A stretch of DNA of 64,000 nt. Origin: Pelagomonas calceolata (Eukaryota; Sar; Pelagophyceae; Pelagomonadales; Pelagomonadaceae). The stretch covers positions 124,001 to 188,000 of the forward strand of contig CAKKNE010000006.1 of the NCBI GenBank assembly GCA_918797485.1. The letters run 5' to 3'. Position numbers and translations under genes: made by a program. Positions 21,687-30,271 of the stretch are shown here, one piece after another. The notes below the pieces were generated by a model that was given only the letters and a program-made list of their open reading frames with translations, made no database searches and was not told the DNA's origin. Numbering within the stretch: the stretch's first letter is position 1; every line of letters begins with the position of its first letter.

Positions 21687-23600
21687 TTACGCTTTTTCTG
21701 TGCGGCAGTTATAGCACTTGTCCAACTGAGCATCACAGATGACACAAAGGTAAGCGGGGCAACAGGGCTGGCGGTTCATCTCGTCGTGGCGCCTTGTCTC
21801 ACTGCATATCGGACACGTCTTCGTGCCGACGCGCCGAATGTCGAAGACGTCGGTACCGTCGTACGTCGTGCGTTCGGACGCGCCGCCCGTCTGAAGGGTG
21901 CACGACTGCCAGGACTCATCATCAAGCTCGACGATGGTCCCCTGGGCACGCTCATCAGAATCGATGGGTACGAAAATCACATTCGAGCCCACGCGCAACT
22001 GGAATAACCTCGCGTGAAATTCGAAGCTTGCGGCGGCCTGGACGACGACGGTGTTCTTAAACAGCGCCTGTTCCGATGTTCTCTTGAGTTGGTTGTCTAA
22101 TTGCACGCGCTCGGCGTCGCTAATCTCTCGGAAACCACACCTTTCCCAGAAATCGTCATCTCGTCTCACGGCCTCCACGAAGGTCCGCGGCATGCCGCGC
22201 TGCGCCGCGATACGAGCGAGGTTTCGCAAAAGAAACTTGGCATAGCCTCTTTGCCGCACATTCGCCTTAGTACACAACAGGCGCACTCGCAGCCGGTCCG
22301 TATCGTTGTAGCCGCCCAGGCGCAGGGGTCGAGCCGTGACGACAGCCGCGGCGGAGACAGGAGCGAGCGGTGCGTCCGCACGGCTGATGCAGACGAACCG
22401 GACGGTTTCGAAATCGCGCGTTTCGCTCCTGATGATATCTTTAACCGCCGACGTGGGGGGCCGGCCTGGGGCGGTGAATCCTTCGGTCAGGAGCGTCCGC
22501 GCCGCAGCCAACTCGGCTGGCGTCTTCGCGACCCACAGCTGCATCTCGCGCGTCTGCCCCTCTCCTTGAAAGTCCAGGGTCTCCCGCAGGTGGTTATCCA
22601 AACGAGAAGTGACCCTTCTGGAACGCCGCGACGACCTCGTAGTTTCGGGTTGCGCCTCAGTAAATTCCCGCCAGTGCTCCAGTGGGGGCTCTGACCGCTG
22701 CGCCGCGGCGGGCACGCGGGGCCGCCGCCGCGGCGCGGGGCGGGGCGCGGCCGCGAGAGCCGCACGCGCCGGCTGCCGCGGCGCGGGAGGCGGCGCGGGC
22801 GCGAGACGCGCCGGCGCTGGCGGCCGGCCGCGACCACGCGCGTCGCGCTCCGCGCGCAGGCGCGCAATCTCCTCGTTCGCGCGGCCCAGCCTCCTTTCGG
22901 ACTGGTTCAGTCGCAAACGCAAGGAAAGGATGAGATCTCGCAGTTCCTCATCCAGTGATAGCGAGCCGATCAGAGGAATCCCGCGAGAGACAACGTCCGG
23001 GTCATCCGACTGCAGGAGCTCGTATATCTCGGCCGCGGACAGCTGCGGCGCTACAGGCGCACCGGCGGCAGTGGACTCGTCGGACTCGTCATCATTCTCG
23101 GGAGCGGACGCTGGCGGCGCCGGCGACGGTGGCGGTGGTGGCGCAGCCTCAGCGGGCGCCGGCGCCGGCGCAGGAGCGGCGGCCTCGTCGGGCTCTCCGG
23201 TGCGAGCCCGCTTGCGGCGCGTCTGTGCCGGCGCGGGCGCCGGGGGGCTCCGCTGCTTCTTTTGTGTCTTGCTGCCCCAGCCGCCGCGGCCGCACGTGTG
23301 GCGCCTGTGGCTGCCGTTGCAGGCCTGGCACTTGGCGGGCGGCCGGTCCGACTCGCTCGACGCATCGTCCTCGACTGGCTGCTCCTCCTCCATCGTGTCA
23401 GCAGCTGGCCGGATATCCGTCTTCGGGTAATCACCGTCGTAGCGCCTAAGCCCGCCCTTAAAAAGGATCCGGAAGTACTCCGTTTCCTCGATAGTGCGCA
23501 CCGAGTCCACGCGGGCATCGAGCCACCGGTCATTGACCTTGCACTGGCAAGGTCCGCCAATGGTTATCCTCTGCCGCCGCGGCGGCGGCGCTTCAGCCAT
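21687..23600 (-). CDS. Tudor-like / GNAT acetyltransferase / RING-type protein
   Basis: 637 aa from M-A-E-A-P-P-P-R-R-Q. Residues ~10-60 (G-P-C-Q-C-K-V-N-D-R-W-L-D-A-R-V-D-S-V ... F-K-G-G-L-R-R-Y-D) resemble a Tudor/agenet chromatin reader. A short Cys/His cluster (C-Q-A-C-N-G-S-H-R-R-H-T-C) and a basic Pro/Ala-rich linker follow. At about 345-500 is a GNAT fold: V-R-L-L-C-T-K-A-N-V-R-Q-R-G-Y-A-K-F-L-L (the Q/R-x-x-G-x-A acetyl-CoA loop) and later D-D-D-F-W-E-R-C-G-F. The last 42 residues form a zinc ribbon/RING-like module, C-P-I-C ... C-C-P-A-Y-L-C-V-I-C ... C-Y-N-C. The combination suggests a chromatin-linked acetyltransferase with possible E3 function. A second Tudor-like strand set (about 540-590) precedes the RING. 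No exact orthologue recognised. Confidence 0.7.
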   Translation of the reverse strand: MAEAPPPRRQRITIGGPCQCKVNDRWLDARVDSVRTIEETEYFRILFKGGLRRYDGDYPKTDIRPAADTMEEEQPVEDDASSESDRPPAKCQACNGSHRRHTCGRGGWGSKTQKKQRSPPAPAPAQTRRKRARTGEPDEAAAPAPAPAPAEAAPPPPPSPAPPASAPENDDESDESTAAGAPVAPQLSAAEIYELLQSDDPDVVSRGIPLIGSLSLDEELRDLILSLRLRLNQSERRLGRANEEIARLRAERDARGRGRPPAPARLAPAPPPAPRQPARAALAAAPRPAPRRRPRVPAAAQRSEPPLEHWREFTEAQPETTRSSRRSRRVTSRLDNHLRETLDFQGEGQTREMQLWVAKTPAELAAARTLLTEGFTAPGRPPTSAVKDIIRSETRDFETVRFVCISRADAPLAPVSAAAVVTARPLRLGGYNDTDRLRVRLLCTKANVRQRGYAKFLLRNLARIAAQRGMPRTFVEAVRRDDDFWERCGFREISDAERVQLDNQLKRTSEQALFKNTVVVQAAASFEFHARLFQLRVGSNVIFVPIDSDERAQGTIVELDDESWQSCTLQTGGASERTTYDGTDVFDIRRVGTKTCPICSETRRHDEMNRQPCCPAYLCVICDAQLDKCYNCRTEKA

Positions 23601-23779
23601 AGATCCTGGGGCTTGCAACAAGGGCCTGGTGGCTATGATCTGGCTATGGGGCGCTGTCCCGCCGATGACCACGGGCAGCGTCTTGTGTAGAACTGTCGCG
23701 TGGTGCGTCAGGCCGATTCTAACGCGATCAGCGCGCGTATCGCGGCAGACAAAGCGCATCTAGCGCGCCTGGCATTCTA

Positions 23780-23805
23780 GCTAGCGGCATGTAAAGACAC
23801 TAGCA
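23780..23805 (+). repeat. 24-bp CTAG near-palindrome, copy 4
   Basis: GCTAGCGGCA TGTAAAGACA CTAGCA, in the spacer between two divergent genes. Confidence 0.85.
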
Positions 23806-23941
23806 AAAGCCGCCGCGACGCGCCGGTAATTCGAGCAAGCTCAGCAGCCATACATGCTGCATTCCAGTGCTGTCCATCACCTGTAAACGCAGCACGCCGT
23901 CGGAGCGACGGCGGAAGACTAGACGCCTCTGCTGGGTGTGA

Positions 23942-24925
23942 ATGCTTGGAGACCTGACCATGGCGCGCCGCCACGGCCACGCGCCGCTCCCGCCGGACAG
24001 CTCATTTCCCCGCCGGCCGTCGCACGAGAGCTTTGGGAAGGGCCACGCGCCGGCTCGAGGCCTGCTGGCAACTGTGCTGGCCGCGGTAAAAGGCGTCCTG
24101 CAGACGACGGTGTGCACCATCCGACGGCCGAAAGAGTCGTGTTCATCATTGCGGCGCTTCTACAAGCAGTTTAAAGGGGGCGCGACGCGACTCTGGGCCG
24201 ACGGACGCGTCGCCTGGCGGCACCGCAAACTCGACGAGCGGGACCGGTGTCGGTTGTTGGACTGGAGGACCGCGCGCATCGCGAGGCGGGCGCCGTGGGA
24301 GGTGCTGCACGTGCTCTGGCTCGTGTTCAATCCCATGCCCCCGCCGCTCGGATTCTTCTGCATCGCGGCGGCCTACCGCTGGCCGCGCATGTTGCTGAGT
24401 CCCCAGTTCCACGAGCCCGAGCAGAAGGCGCGATTTGCGAGGGACGACGACCGGCAAAGGGCCGAAGCACGCGCCATGTTGCGAGGCGGCCAGTTGGCAT
24501 CAGCACTAGTGGCGGCGTCATTATGTGTGAACGACGAAGCCGCGTTGCGGGCGCAGTTCCGCGGGCCGCTCGCGTGGAGCCGCTTCGACGCGCGCGACCG
24601 CGCCGCGTTACTCATGCTCGCGGACCCGGCGCCGCGCTGTTGCCCCTGCTCTGTTTTGAGTTCTCGGAGGCTCGCCGCGAGGGCGGCGGAGCTGCGGGAG
24701 GACGACCAGTTGCTGCGGCCCGCGTTGTTATCTTTAAAATCCGCGGAGCTCCACGCGTGCGCCGCCGAGCGGGCCCTGGTGGTGGACGCGGCGGGCGACG
24801 CGGCGCTGCGCATGGCGCTGGAGCGGTGGCTCGACATGAGGGCGCGGGTGGGAGCGGCGCCGGACCACGCGCCGTTCGTGCTGGCGCTGCTCGCGGACGC
24901 GGGGGGTGGGCTGGGGCTGGCGTAA
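23942..24925 (+). CDS. LETM1-domain mitochondrial protein
   Basis: 327 aa from M-L-G-D-L-T-M; M7 is an equally possible start. The N-terminus is Arg/Pro-rich without acidic residues for about 20 positions and could target mitochondria. The central region matches the start of the LETM1 domain: K-L-D-E-R-D-R-C-R-L-L-D-W-R-T, then W-E-V-L-H-V-L-W-L-V-F-N-P-M-P-P-P-L-G-F, and A-Y-R-W-P-R-M-L-L-S-P-Q-F, where LETM1 has P-F-x-x-x-x-P followed by F-P-x-M-L-P-S-x-F. LETM1 proteins sit in the inner membrane and act in cation/proton exchange and ribosome binding. At this length, without EF-hands or long coiled coil, it is closer to LETMD1-type proteins. The C-terminal half is Ala/Arg-rich helical and diverged. 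Confidence 0.65.
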   Translation: MLGDLTMARRHGHAPLPPDSSFPRRPSHESFGKGHAPARGLLATVLAAVKGVLQTTVCTIRRPKESCSSLRRFYKQFKGGATRLWADGRVAWRHRKLDERDRCRLLDWRTARIARRAPWEVLHVLWLVFNPMPPPLGFFCIAAAYRWPRMLLSPQFHEPEQKARFARDDDRQRAEARAMLRGGQLASALVAASLCVNDEAALRAQFRGPLAWSRFDARDRAALLMLADPAPRCCPCSVLSSRRLAARAAELREDDQLLRPALLSLKSAELHACAAERALVVDAAGDAALRMALERWLDMRARVGAAPDHAPFVLALLADAGGGLGLA

Positions 24926-24944
24926 AGTAGTTATCTGTGGAAAT

Positions 24945-24968
24945 GCTAGTGTCTTACATGCCGCTAGC
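24945..24968 (-). repeat. 24-bp CTAG near-palindrome, copy 5
   Basis: GCTAGTGTCTTACATGCCGC TAGC, only 20 bp after the LETM1-like stop codon. Confidence 0.85.
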
Positions 24969-25112
24969 GCGCACCTGGGAAAAAACGGGCCCGTAGCCGC
25001 AGATTGATCGTGAGACGTCACTACACGTGGTCCTCGAATTAGCCTTAGTCACTCCGTAGCACACTGGACCCTGTCGAATCGGTGGTCCTGCTCTAAACAC
25101 TCTCAACTCAGG

Positions 25113-26096
25113 ATGGCACATTTTACGGCAGGCGTCGCTCTAGCGGTCGTGATCCTGACCGCAGCAGACCCCACGCTACGCCCGTCGACGCCACCGACGC
25201 GACCGCCTACGGCGCCGTCGCCGCGCCCGACGTCGAGCACGCCGCAGCCGACGGACCTCATACGGATCATCGAGCAGGACGTGCAGAGCGCGCCGTATGG
25301 GCTACCGTCGAATACCTGCGCCGCCTTTCAGGTGTCTTTCGAGGGCGGCAGCGACAAGAAATTCAGGGTTGAGATCACCGACTCCGAACGCGGCCTGAAT
25401 TACGTCGCCGCGGGACTAGCCTACTACAACAAAAACGAGGTCTACGGCGATCCCTTCACGCTTGCAAAATGCGATAGTGATTTCGACTACGACGCCCAGA
25501 GCCCCCAGCCGCAGTGCTGGGGGCCCGATTCCAGCGCCGTCGACGTGAGCGGGTACAAGGACCGGGCCGACTGCTCCGGCGACGTGGATGCGTTTGTGAA
25601 GGACCTGGGCGACGACGTCGTGACCACCTTTGCGTTTCGTGCCTCAACGAATGCAAAATGTAGGACGTCGTCCGGCGACTACTACCTTTACGTCTACGCG
25701 CAGCGACGGACGTCCGTGAGCTTCCTCGTCACGTCGGCGAAATCGTCGTGCGGCGGCAACAACAAAAAAGCGGAAAAAGTATCCTTAACCCTCCTCGCGA
25801 TCTTGCTCCCGATCGCGTTCTGCATCGCGATCATCGTCTGCGTGGCCTACTGCGGCTGGGCGACGTGGGAGAATTGTAAGCCGTCGAACCACCGGCCCAC
25901 GGAGTATCCGGAGCATCCCCCGGAGGGCTACGGCCAGGAACCGGTGTTCGATACTCCGGCAACCGGTCAGCTCGACCAGCCCGTCAGCGCCGGTTATGGG
26001 CATGGGGGCAACTGGGCCTCCGCGACGCCGGTCGCCTCGGCGCCGCCCGTCGAGCAGAGTACAGGGTGGACGCCGGCGCAGCATGTCTATAAATAA
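25113..26096 (+). CDS. Secreted-type single-pass membrane protein, unknown
   Basis: 327 aa. A signal peptide (M-A-H-F-T-A-G-V-A-L-A-V-V-I-L-T-A-A-D) is followed by a Thr/Pro-rich spacer likely to be O-glycosylated. An ectodomain of about 160 residues with six or more cysteines comes next (C-A-A-F, L-A-K-C-D, Q-C-W-G, D-C-S-G, K-C-R-T, S-S-C-G-G). One strong transmembrane helix lies at about 225-247 (L-L-A-I-L-L-P-I-A-F-C-I-A-I-I-V-C-V-A). The cytoplasmic tail of about 80 residues is rich in Pro/Tyr/Gly (E-G-Y-G-Q-E-P, Y-G-H-G-G-N-W). No family recognised. Type I topology with a Thr/Pro stalk resembles surface proteins common in stramenopile algae. The stop is only 10 bp from the convergent phosphatase stop. 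Confidence 0.75.
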   Translation: MAHFTAGVALAVVILTAADPTLRPSTPPTRPPTAPSPRPTSSTPQPTDLIRIIEQDVQSAPYGLPSNTCAAFQVSFEGGSDKKFRVEITDSERGLNYVAAGLAYYNKNEVYGDPFTLAKCDSDFDYDAQSPQPQCWGPDSSAVDVSGYKDRADCSGDVDAFVKDLGDDVVTTFAFRASTNAKCRTSSGDYYLYVYAQRRTSVSFLVTSAKSSCGGNNKKAEKVSLTLLAILLPIAFCIAIIVCVAYCGWATWENCKPSNHRPTEYPEHPPEGYGQEPVFDTPATGQLDQPVSAGYGHGGNWASATPVASAPPVEQSTGWTPAQHVYK

Positions 26097-26105
26097 AGTT
26101 AGTCC

Positions 26106-28397
26106 TCATAAACCCAGAGAAGAATGGACCTTCGGGGAGGGCGAGAAGTGGGCCTTCGGCGGCGGCGGCGGCGGCGTCTCCGCGAAGGCTGCGTCCAGCG
26201 CGCCCGCCGTCGTCGCCACGTCGTCTGGCTCGTCGTCGCTCGTGTACGGCGAGGAACTCCGCGAGCGCCGCCGCTTCGGCGACCCAGACCTCGACCGCCG
26301 CCGCCGCTGCGACGTACTAGGCGCTCCAAGAGACGGGTGGGCTCCAGAGACGTATGCGGGCAGCCGCTTCGGTCGCACGCGGATCTGGCCGTAGCCGTCT
26401 CGCGCGACGAGCAGTAAGGCTGCATCGTTTTCTTCCCGTCCAAAGTAGTTCCTAGCGCTAAACAACGTCACCAAGCGGCCAGCATGCATGTACTTGTACC
26501 CTCTTCTAACGTACTGATGCGATCGCACGACGAGGTCGATGCCGTTGCCCTCACAGAATCTATCAGTCACGTCGGGCCCGAACTCAACACTAATCCCCCC
26601 GCGCGGCGACATGTGCACGCCCCGCCGCATGTCCGCGTCGGAGTCTGAGGGGTCGCTCCACAGCGCCTGCACGACCCAGGCCGGCGCCACCCTCAGATCA
26701 GATAACGGTCGCGGCACGCCCGCGGCCAGGTCCTCGAGCCGCCAGCTCCCGTCGCCGACGCCCCCGTGGACCACTAATATGCGGTCACCGACTAAAGCAG
26801 CCAAAGGCAACCACTCGAAGACCCCGAAGCACGCCTCGTACACTTCATGTGCGTCGTTCGGCGGGAAGGCCCGGCTACACGCCGCTTTAAATGAAGTAGC
26901 GCCCATGCGCTCCGACGTACTTCGAAATTCGTGGTTGCCCCTGACCAGATAAATGCGCTGCGGGTAGAGTGCTTTGAGCGCGAACAGCAACGCCACCAAA
27001 GCGACCTGGTGCTCGCCGCGATCGATGAAGTCGCCGTTGAAGACATACGAGCACAACTCGACGTCGCCCGCGTTCTTGTGGGTGGGCGCCCCAAAGGACG
27101 CGAACAGGAGCAGCACGTCCCGCAGCTGCCCGTGCGTGTCCCCGAAGATCTTGCAGGGCAACCTCGCGCGTACCAAGGGCGGCTGCGCCGCCGCGATGCG
27201 CTTGCACGCCTGCGCGAGCTCCACTACTCTTCGTGCGAGGACAGATGGATCTGTGGCATCTAACAACAAAGCTAGAGCGGCGTCCGGCGGGTCACACAGC
27301 CACGTCCTATCTAATTCATCTTCCGGCGCGTTGAGGCAGCTGCGAGCCATAGCCCCGGCCCTATCCACACAACCCATGGCCACATCAAATAATTCCGAGT
27401 CGCGCTGCGCGGCACCCGGCCCCCGCCAATCAAACTCGCAGGCCAACGGTGCCGCTAACTCCAGATCGGCGTTCACGGCTTCCGGGTGCACCGGCCGCGT
27501 GACCGCCTTCCGCGACACGCCCTCGCAGGATTCCGAAGTGGACGCGACCTGGGCCTCCGTGGCGCGCGTGACCGCGACCTGGTCGTAGGCCTCGAGAGCC
27601 ACGCGCAATCCCGGGCGATTGGCCTGCCCGCCGTCGGCCTCCGCCCGCGCGTCGGACGCCCGCCATCGATGGCGTCGTCGCCGTTGCGGCGAATCCCCGG
27701 AAAAGCCCATCAGTAGATCTCTTTTTTCTAACCCTCGCGGCCCCAGCAGGTCCTGATCGAGTAAATCGCTCAGGAAATCTTCCTCGGACAGCCCCTGCTC
27801 GCCGCACATCGCATCTGGTATTAATCTAGGTCTATTCTTGGATTCTCGATGCTGTTCCAGTACTCGCATGACATGGTCGACGTGCGTGTCGCCCGCACAC
27901 AGATCCGCGACAAAGTCCCGGTAGTCCTCCCTCGTCAAGCCCTTGGGGCCCCTTCGGTCGTATTTGTGCCATAGAGCCGCCCCGCGCATGCGATCCAACT
28001 CCGGGCACGGCCTCGCGTCACGATGATGAAAGGCCTCCCGCAGCAACAGATACTCGCGCTTGTTCAGCGTGTCCTCGCCCGTCAGATCCGCCGAAGCGAA
28101 CGCCGCCGCGGCTTGCACGTGGTCGAGGCCCCAGAGTTGCCGCGCGGCCATCAAAAACGACTCGCGCGTCATATTTCTCGGTCCGTTCGTCTTCGTTTGC
28201 GCGCCCACGATGCGGTGGAACTCCGTGTCCGACCGCATCTTCGCTTCGATCCTGTCGTCGTAGAACCCTAGTTTTTGTAATAGCGCCTGCTCCCGCTGTT
28301 CCGTTTCTTGCGTACTGGGTTCCTCTTCAAAGTCGATCGAGACGCTCCGACAGTAGCGCAGCGCGCCGGCGGGGCCGAGGCGGCCGTAGTTGGCCAT
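26106..28397 (-). CDS. PPP-family Ser/Thr phosphatase with EF-hand-like N-terminus
   Basis: 763 aa from M-A-N-Y-G-R-L-G-P. The N-terminal ~280 residues are helical with EF-hand-like pairs (F-A-S-A-D-L-T-G-E-D-T-L-N-K-R-E-Y; H-K-Y-D-R-R-G-P-K-G-L-T-R-E-D-Y), though several loops lack full calcium ligands. The catalytic domain (about 400-700) has all PPP metal motifs: G-D-T-H-G-Q, G-D-F-I-D-R-G, R-G-N-H-E, V-V-H-G-G and R-S-H-Q. Thr replaces the usual Ile/Val in GDxHG, which is tolerated, and the loop N-Y-F-G-R-E-E-N aligns with N-Y-C-x-x-x-x-N. EF-hand plus PPP is the PPEF/RdgC type, but there the EF-hands are C-terminal; here they precede the catalytic domain, an arrangement known from protists. 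The tail is Ser/Arg-rich, then Pro-rich. Confidence 0.85.
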   Translation of the reverse strand: MANYGRLGPAGALRYCRSVSIDFEEEPSTQETEQREQALLQKLGFYDDRIEAKMRSDTEFHRIVGAQTKTNGPRNMTRESFLMAARQLWGLDHVQAAAAFASADLTGEDTLNKREYLLLREAFHHRDARPCPELDRMRGAALWHKYDRRGPKGLTREDYRDFVADLCAGDTHVDHVMRVLEQHRESKNRPRLIPDAMCGEQGLSEEDFLSDLLDQDLLGPRGLEKRDLLMGFSGDSPQRRRRHRWRASDARAEADGGQANRPGLRVALEAYDQVAVTRATEAQVASTSESCEGVSRKAVTRPVHPEAVNADLELAAPLACEFDWRGPGAAQRDSELFDVAMGCVDRAGAMARSCLNAPEDELDRTWLCDPPDAALALLLDATDPSVLARRVVELAQACKRIAAAQPPLVRARLPCKIFGDTHGQLRDVLLLFASFGAPTHKNAGDVELCSYVFNGDFIDRGEHQVALVALLFALKALYPQRIYLVRGNHEFRSTSERMGATSFKAACSRAFPPNDAHEVYEACFGVFEWLPLAALVGDRILVVHGGVGDGSWRLEDLAAGVPRPLSDLRVAPAWVVQALWSDPSDSDADMRRGVHMSPRGGISVEFGPDVTDRFCEGNGIDLVVRSHQYVRRGYKYMHAGRLVTLFSARNYFGREENDAALLLVARDGYGQIRVRPKRLPAYVSGAHPSLGAPSTSQRRRRSRSGSPKRRRSRSSSPYTSDDEPDDVATTAGALDAAFAETPPPPPPKAHFSPSPKVHSSLGL

Positions 28398-28894
28398 TGT
28401 TGTTTCTCTGTTCTCTGAGATCGCTTTGGGGCAGCTCTTTGGGCAGCCTCTCTCGCGTTGCTCGCTCTGCAAGTGGTGCGCCGCCCAGGTCTGGCTCTGT
28501 AGGCGGTGCTTGCCCACTGCCTCTGTTTTGGCGCTGGCTACACGACGAGCTTAATTGGCCTCTGGTCTTGGCTTTTGTGGGCTGCCCGCACGATCAGAGG
28601 CCGCCAAGTGGGTGGGTGGGTGGGCTCTGCTGCAACTTATGCGAGGAGTCCTACTAAGAATGGCGGGTGTTTGGAGGGTTTGCTCCTTTCCGCCGCAGGC
28701 CGTCGAGCTCTCACGGCGAGGCGCAGTTTCAGTGGCAGTAACAATCGCACGAATCAACATGGCGGCATAACGACAGCGTATGAATCGAAGACACATACCA
28801 ATCCGTCATATGCGCACAACGCCGCTGGCCGCTGGCACTCACACACTGCCTGGTGTGGTCACCACTCTCTGTCGTGGTCGCGGCGCGCGGAGCG
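28398..28894. promoter_or_regulatory. Divergent promoter interval, phosphatase / Cpn10
   Basis: About 500 bp without a recognisable gene; a GTGGGTGGGTGGGT run occurs at about 28609. Confidence 0.4.
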
Positions 28895-29318
28895 ATGGTG
28901 GCTGTGCACGCACGACGCACCGTGGCATCGCTTTTGCACTGCTGCACACACAACAAAGCGTCGATGCGAAACCGCACCGCACACCGTCGTCGTAACGCAC
29001 ACACGAACGCAGGCGCGCCTCTTCTCGACGGCCCGGCGGCTCGTGCCCATCGCCGACCGCGTCCTCGTGAAGCGCGTCGAGCACAAGACGCAGACCGCCG
29101 GCGGCATCTACCTGCCGACGGAACAGAAGGTGAACGAGGCCGACGTCGTCGCCGTCGGCCCGGGAGCGACCGACGAGAGCGGGAAGCTCATCCCCATGGA
29201 GGTCGCCGTCGGCGACTCCGTGCTGCTGCCCGAGTACGGCGCGACGGCCGTCAACATCGGCGAGGAGGAGTTCCACCTCCTGAGGGCGTCGGACATCCTC
29301 GGCAAGTTCGAGGGCTAG
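28895..29318 (+). CDS. CPN10: Mitochondrial chaperonin 10 (GroES-type)
   Basis: The chaperonin body is unambiguous: L-V-P-I-A-D-R-V-L-V-K-R, the mobile loop T-Q-T-A-G-G-I-Y-L-P, V-V-A-V-G-P-G-A, V-G-D-S-V-L-L-P-E-Y-G-A-T and the end H-L-L-R-A-S-D-I-L-G-K-F. It caps the Cpn60 folding chamber. The chaperonin frame has no upstream ATG, so an intron is needed. I propose exons 28895-28921 and 29013-29318 (donor GTGGCA, acceptor ACGCAG, phase 0), giving 110 aa with a presequence M-V-A-V-H-A-R-R-T then A-R-L-F-S-T-A-R-R. The basic, Ser/Arg leader with R-L-F-S-T indicates mitochondria. Exon 1 is a prediction; exon 2 is secure. Confidence 0.85.
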
Positions 29319-29349
29319 TGTCTCTCGCATAAATAGTTGGTGTTCTTAG

Positions 29350-29952
29350 TTAGCTGTAAGACCTTCGTCGATCGCGGCGCTCGCGCGACCGCGACCGCCT
29401 GTGCCGTGCCCGCCCGCGAGAGCGCTCTCGCCGGTCGCGTCGCCCGCCGTCGTCCTGGCGCCGAGATCGGGACCGCTCGTCGTCGCGGCGGCGCTCTCGC
29501 CGGTCGTCGTCGTCGCGGCGCCGCCGGCCGCGGCGCCGGTCCCGCGACCGCGAGCGGTCCCGCCGCCGCCCGCGCGAGCGAGACCGCGACCGCGACCGCG
29601 AGCGGGACCGCGACGGCGCCGGCAGCAACGGCTTGCCGTCGGCGCCCACGATCACGTGTTTAAGGGTGGCGGCCGTCGCGGGCGGGCGCCGCGCCGGCGC
29701 CGCGGCCGCAACGGCGGGGGCGTCCTCGGCGCGGCGCATGATGCGGAAGACGCTGCCGACGTTTTCCGTTCCGGACAGGACCTGCTTCGACGACCGGCTG
29801 AAGCGCTCCAGCACGCCGCACGCATCCTTGGGAGTGGTGAGGCACGGTTCCTCTTCGTTGCGCACCTCGCCTTCGTGCGGTAAGGGTGCGAAGCGGCTGT
29901 CCGGCTTTATTCTGCGGTTGAATTGGTTGCGCTCCGTCTGGTGGCGCGACAT
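29350..29952 (-). CDS. RS-rich (SR-like) nuclear protein
   Basis: 200 aa. The N-terminal ~110 residues (M-S-R-H-Q-T-E-R-N-Q-F-N-R-R-I-K) are followed by an uninterrupted Arg-Ser / Arg-Asp / Arg-Glu domain: a run of R-S repeats, then R-D-R-S-R-S-R-D-R-R-R-G, ending R-R-R-S-Y-S. RS domains are phosphorylated and mediate spliceosome contacts. No RRM motif (RNP1/RNP2) is seen, so this is SR-like rather than a classical SR protein. The coherent N-terminal half supports it being a gene and not only repetitive sequence. The stop is about 30 bp from that of convergent Cpn10. Confidence 0.65.
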   Translation of the reverse strand: MSRHQTERNQFNRRIKPDSRFAPLPHEGEVRNEEEPCLTTPKDACGVLERFSRSSKQVLSGTENVGSVFRIMRRAEDAPAVAAAAPARRPPATAATLKHVIVGADGKPLLPAPSRSRSRSRSRSRSRGRRRDRSRSRDRRRGRRRRDDDDRRERRRDDERSRSRRQDDGGRRDRRERSRGRARHRRSRSRERRDRRRSYS

Positions 29953-30111
29953 CCTCTAGCTTGTGTCTTAGGGTTTGCGGTCGCGGCGGCTTCGTGCCGT
30001 TGGGCGCTGCACGATCGATCTGTTTGTAGTCTCTGAGCACTGTCGACTAAACTGGCTGTCCAGCTGCAGTTGTGCGACCACTGCGGCCGAAAATTGCCAA
30101 AGCACAGGCGC

Positions 30112-30135
30112 GCTAGCGGCAGTAAGACACTAGCG
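30112..30135 (+). repeat. 24-bp CTAG near-palindrome, copy 6
   Basis: GCTAGCGGCA GTAAGACACT AGCG, 137 bp downstream of the OYE-family gene stop. Confidence 0.8.
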
Positions 30136-30271
30136 GGAGTAAAACCGCGCAGTGGCTCCGCCCACTAGTCCTAGCACCGTCGTAACAAGTATAAGTATCT
30201 CGTAAAAAAACGCGCCCGCCAGAAGGCGCGACGAGTCCTGGAAGCGAGAACGCCATCGCCGCGCCACGTAA

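Noticed and set aside
24931-24943. Introner left end (ATCTGTGGAAATG) after the LETM1-like gene
   Set aside because: Partial match only, no right-hand end nearby and it lies beyond the stop codon; probably chance.
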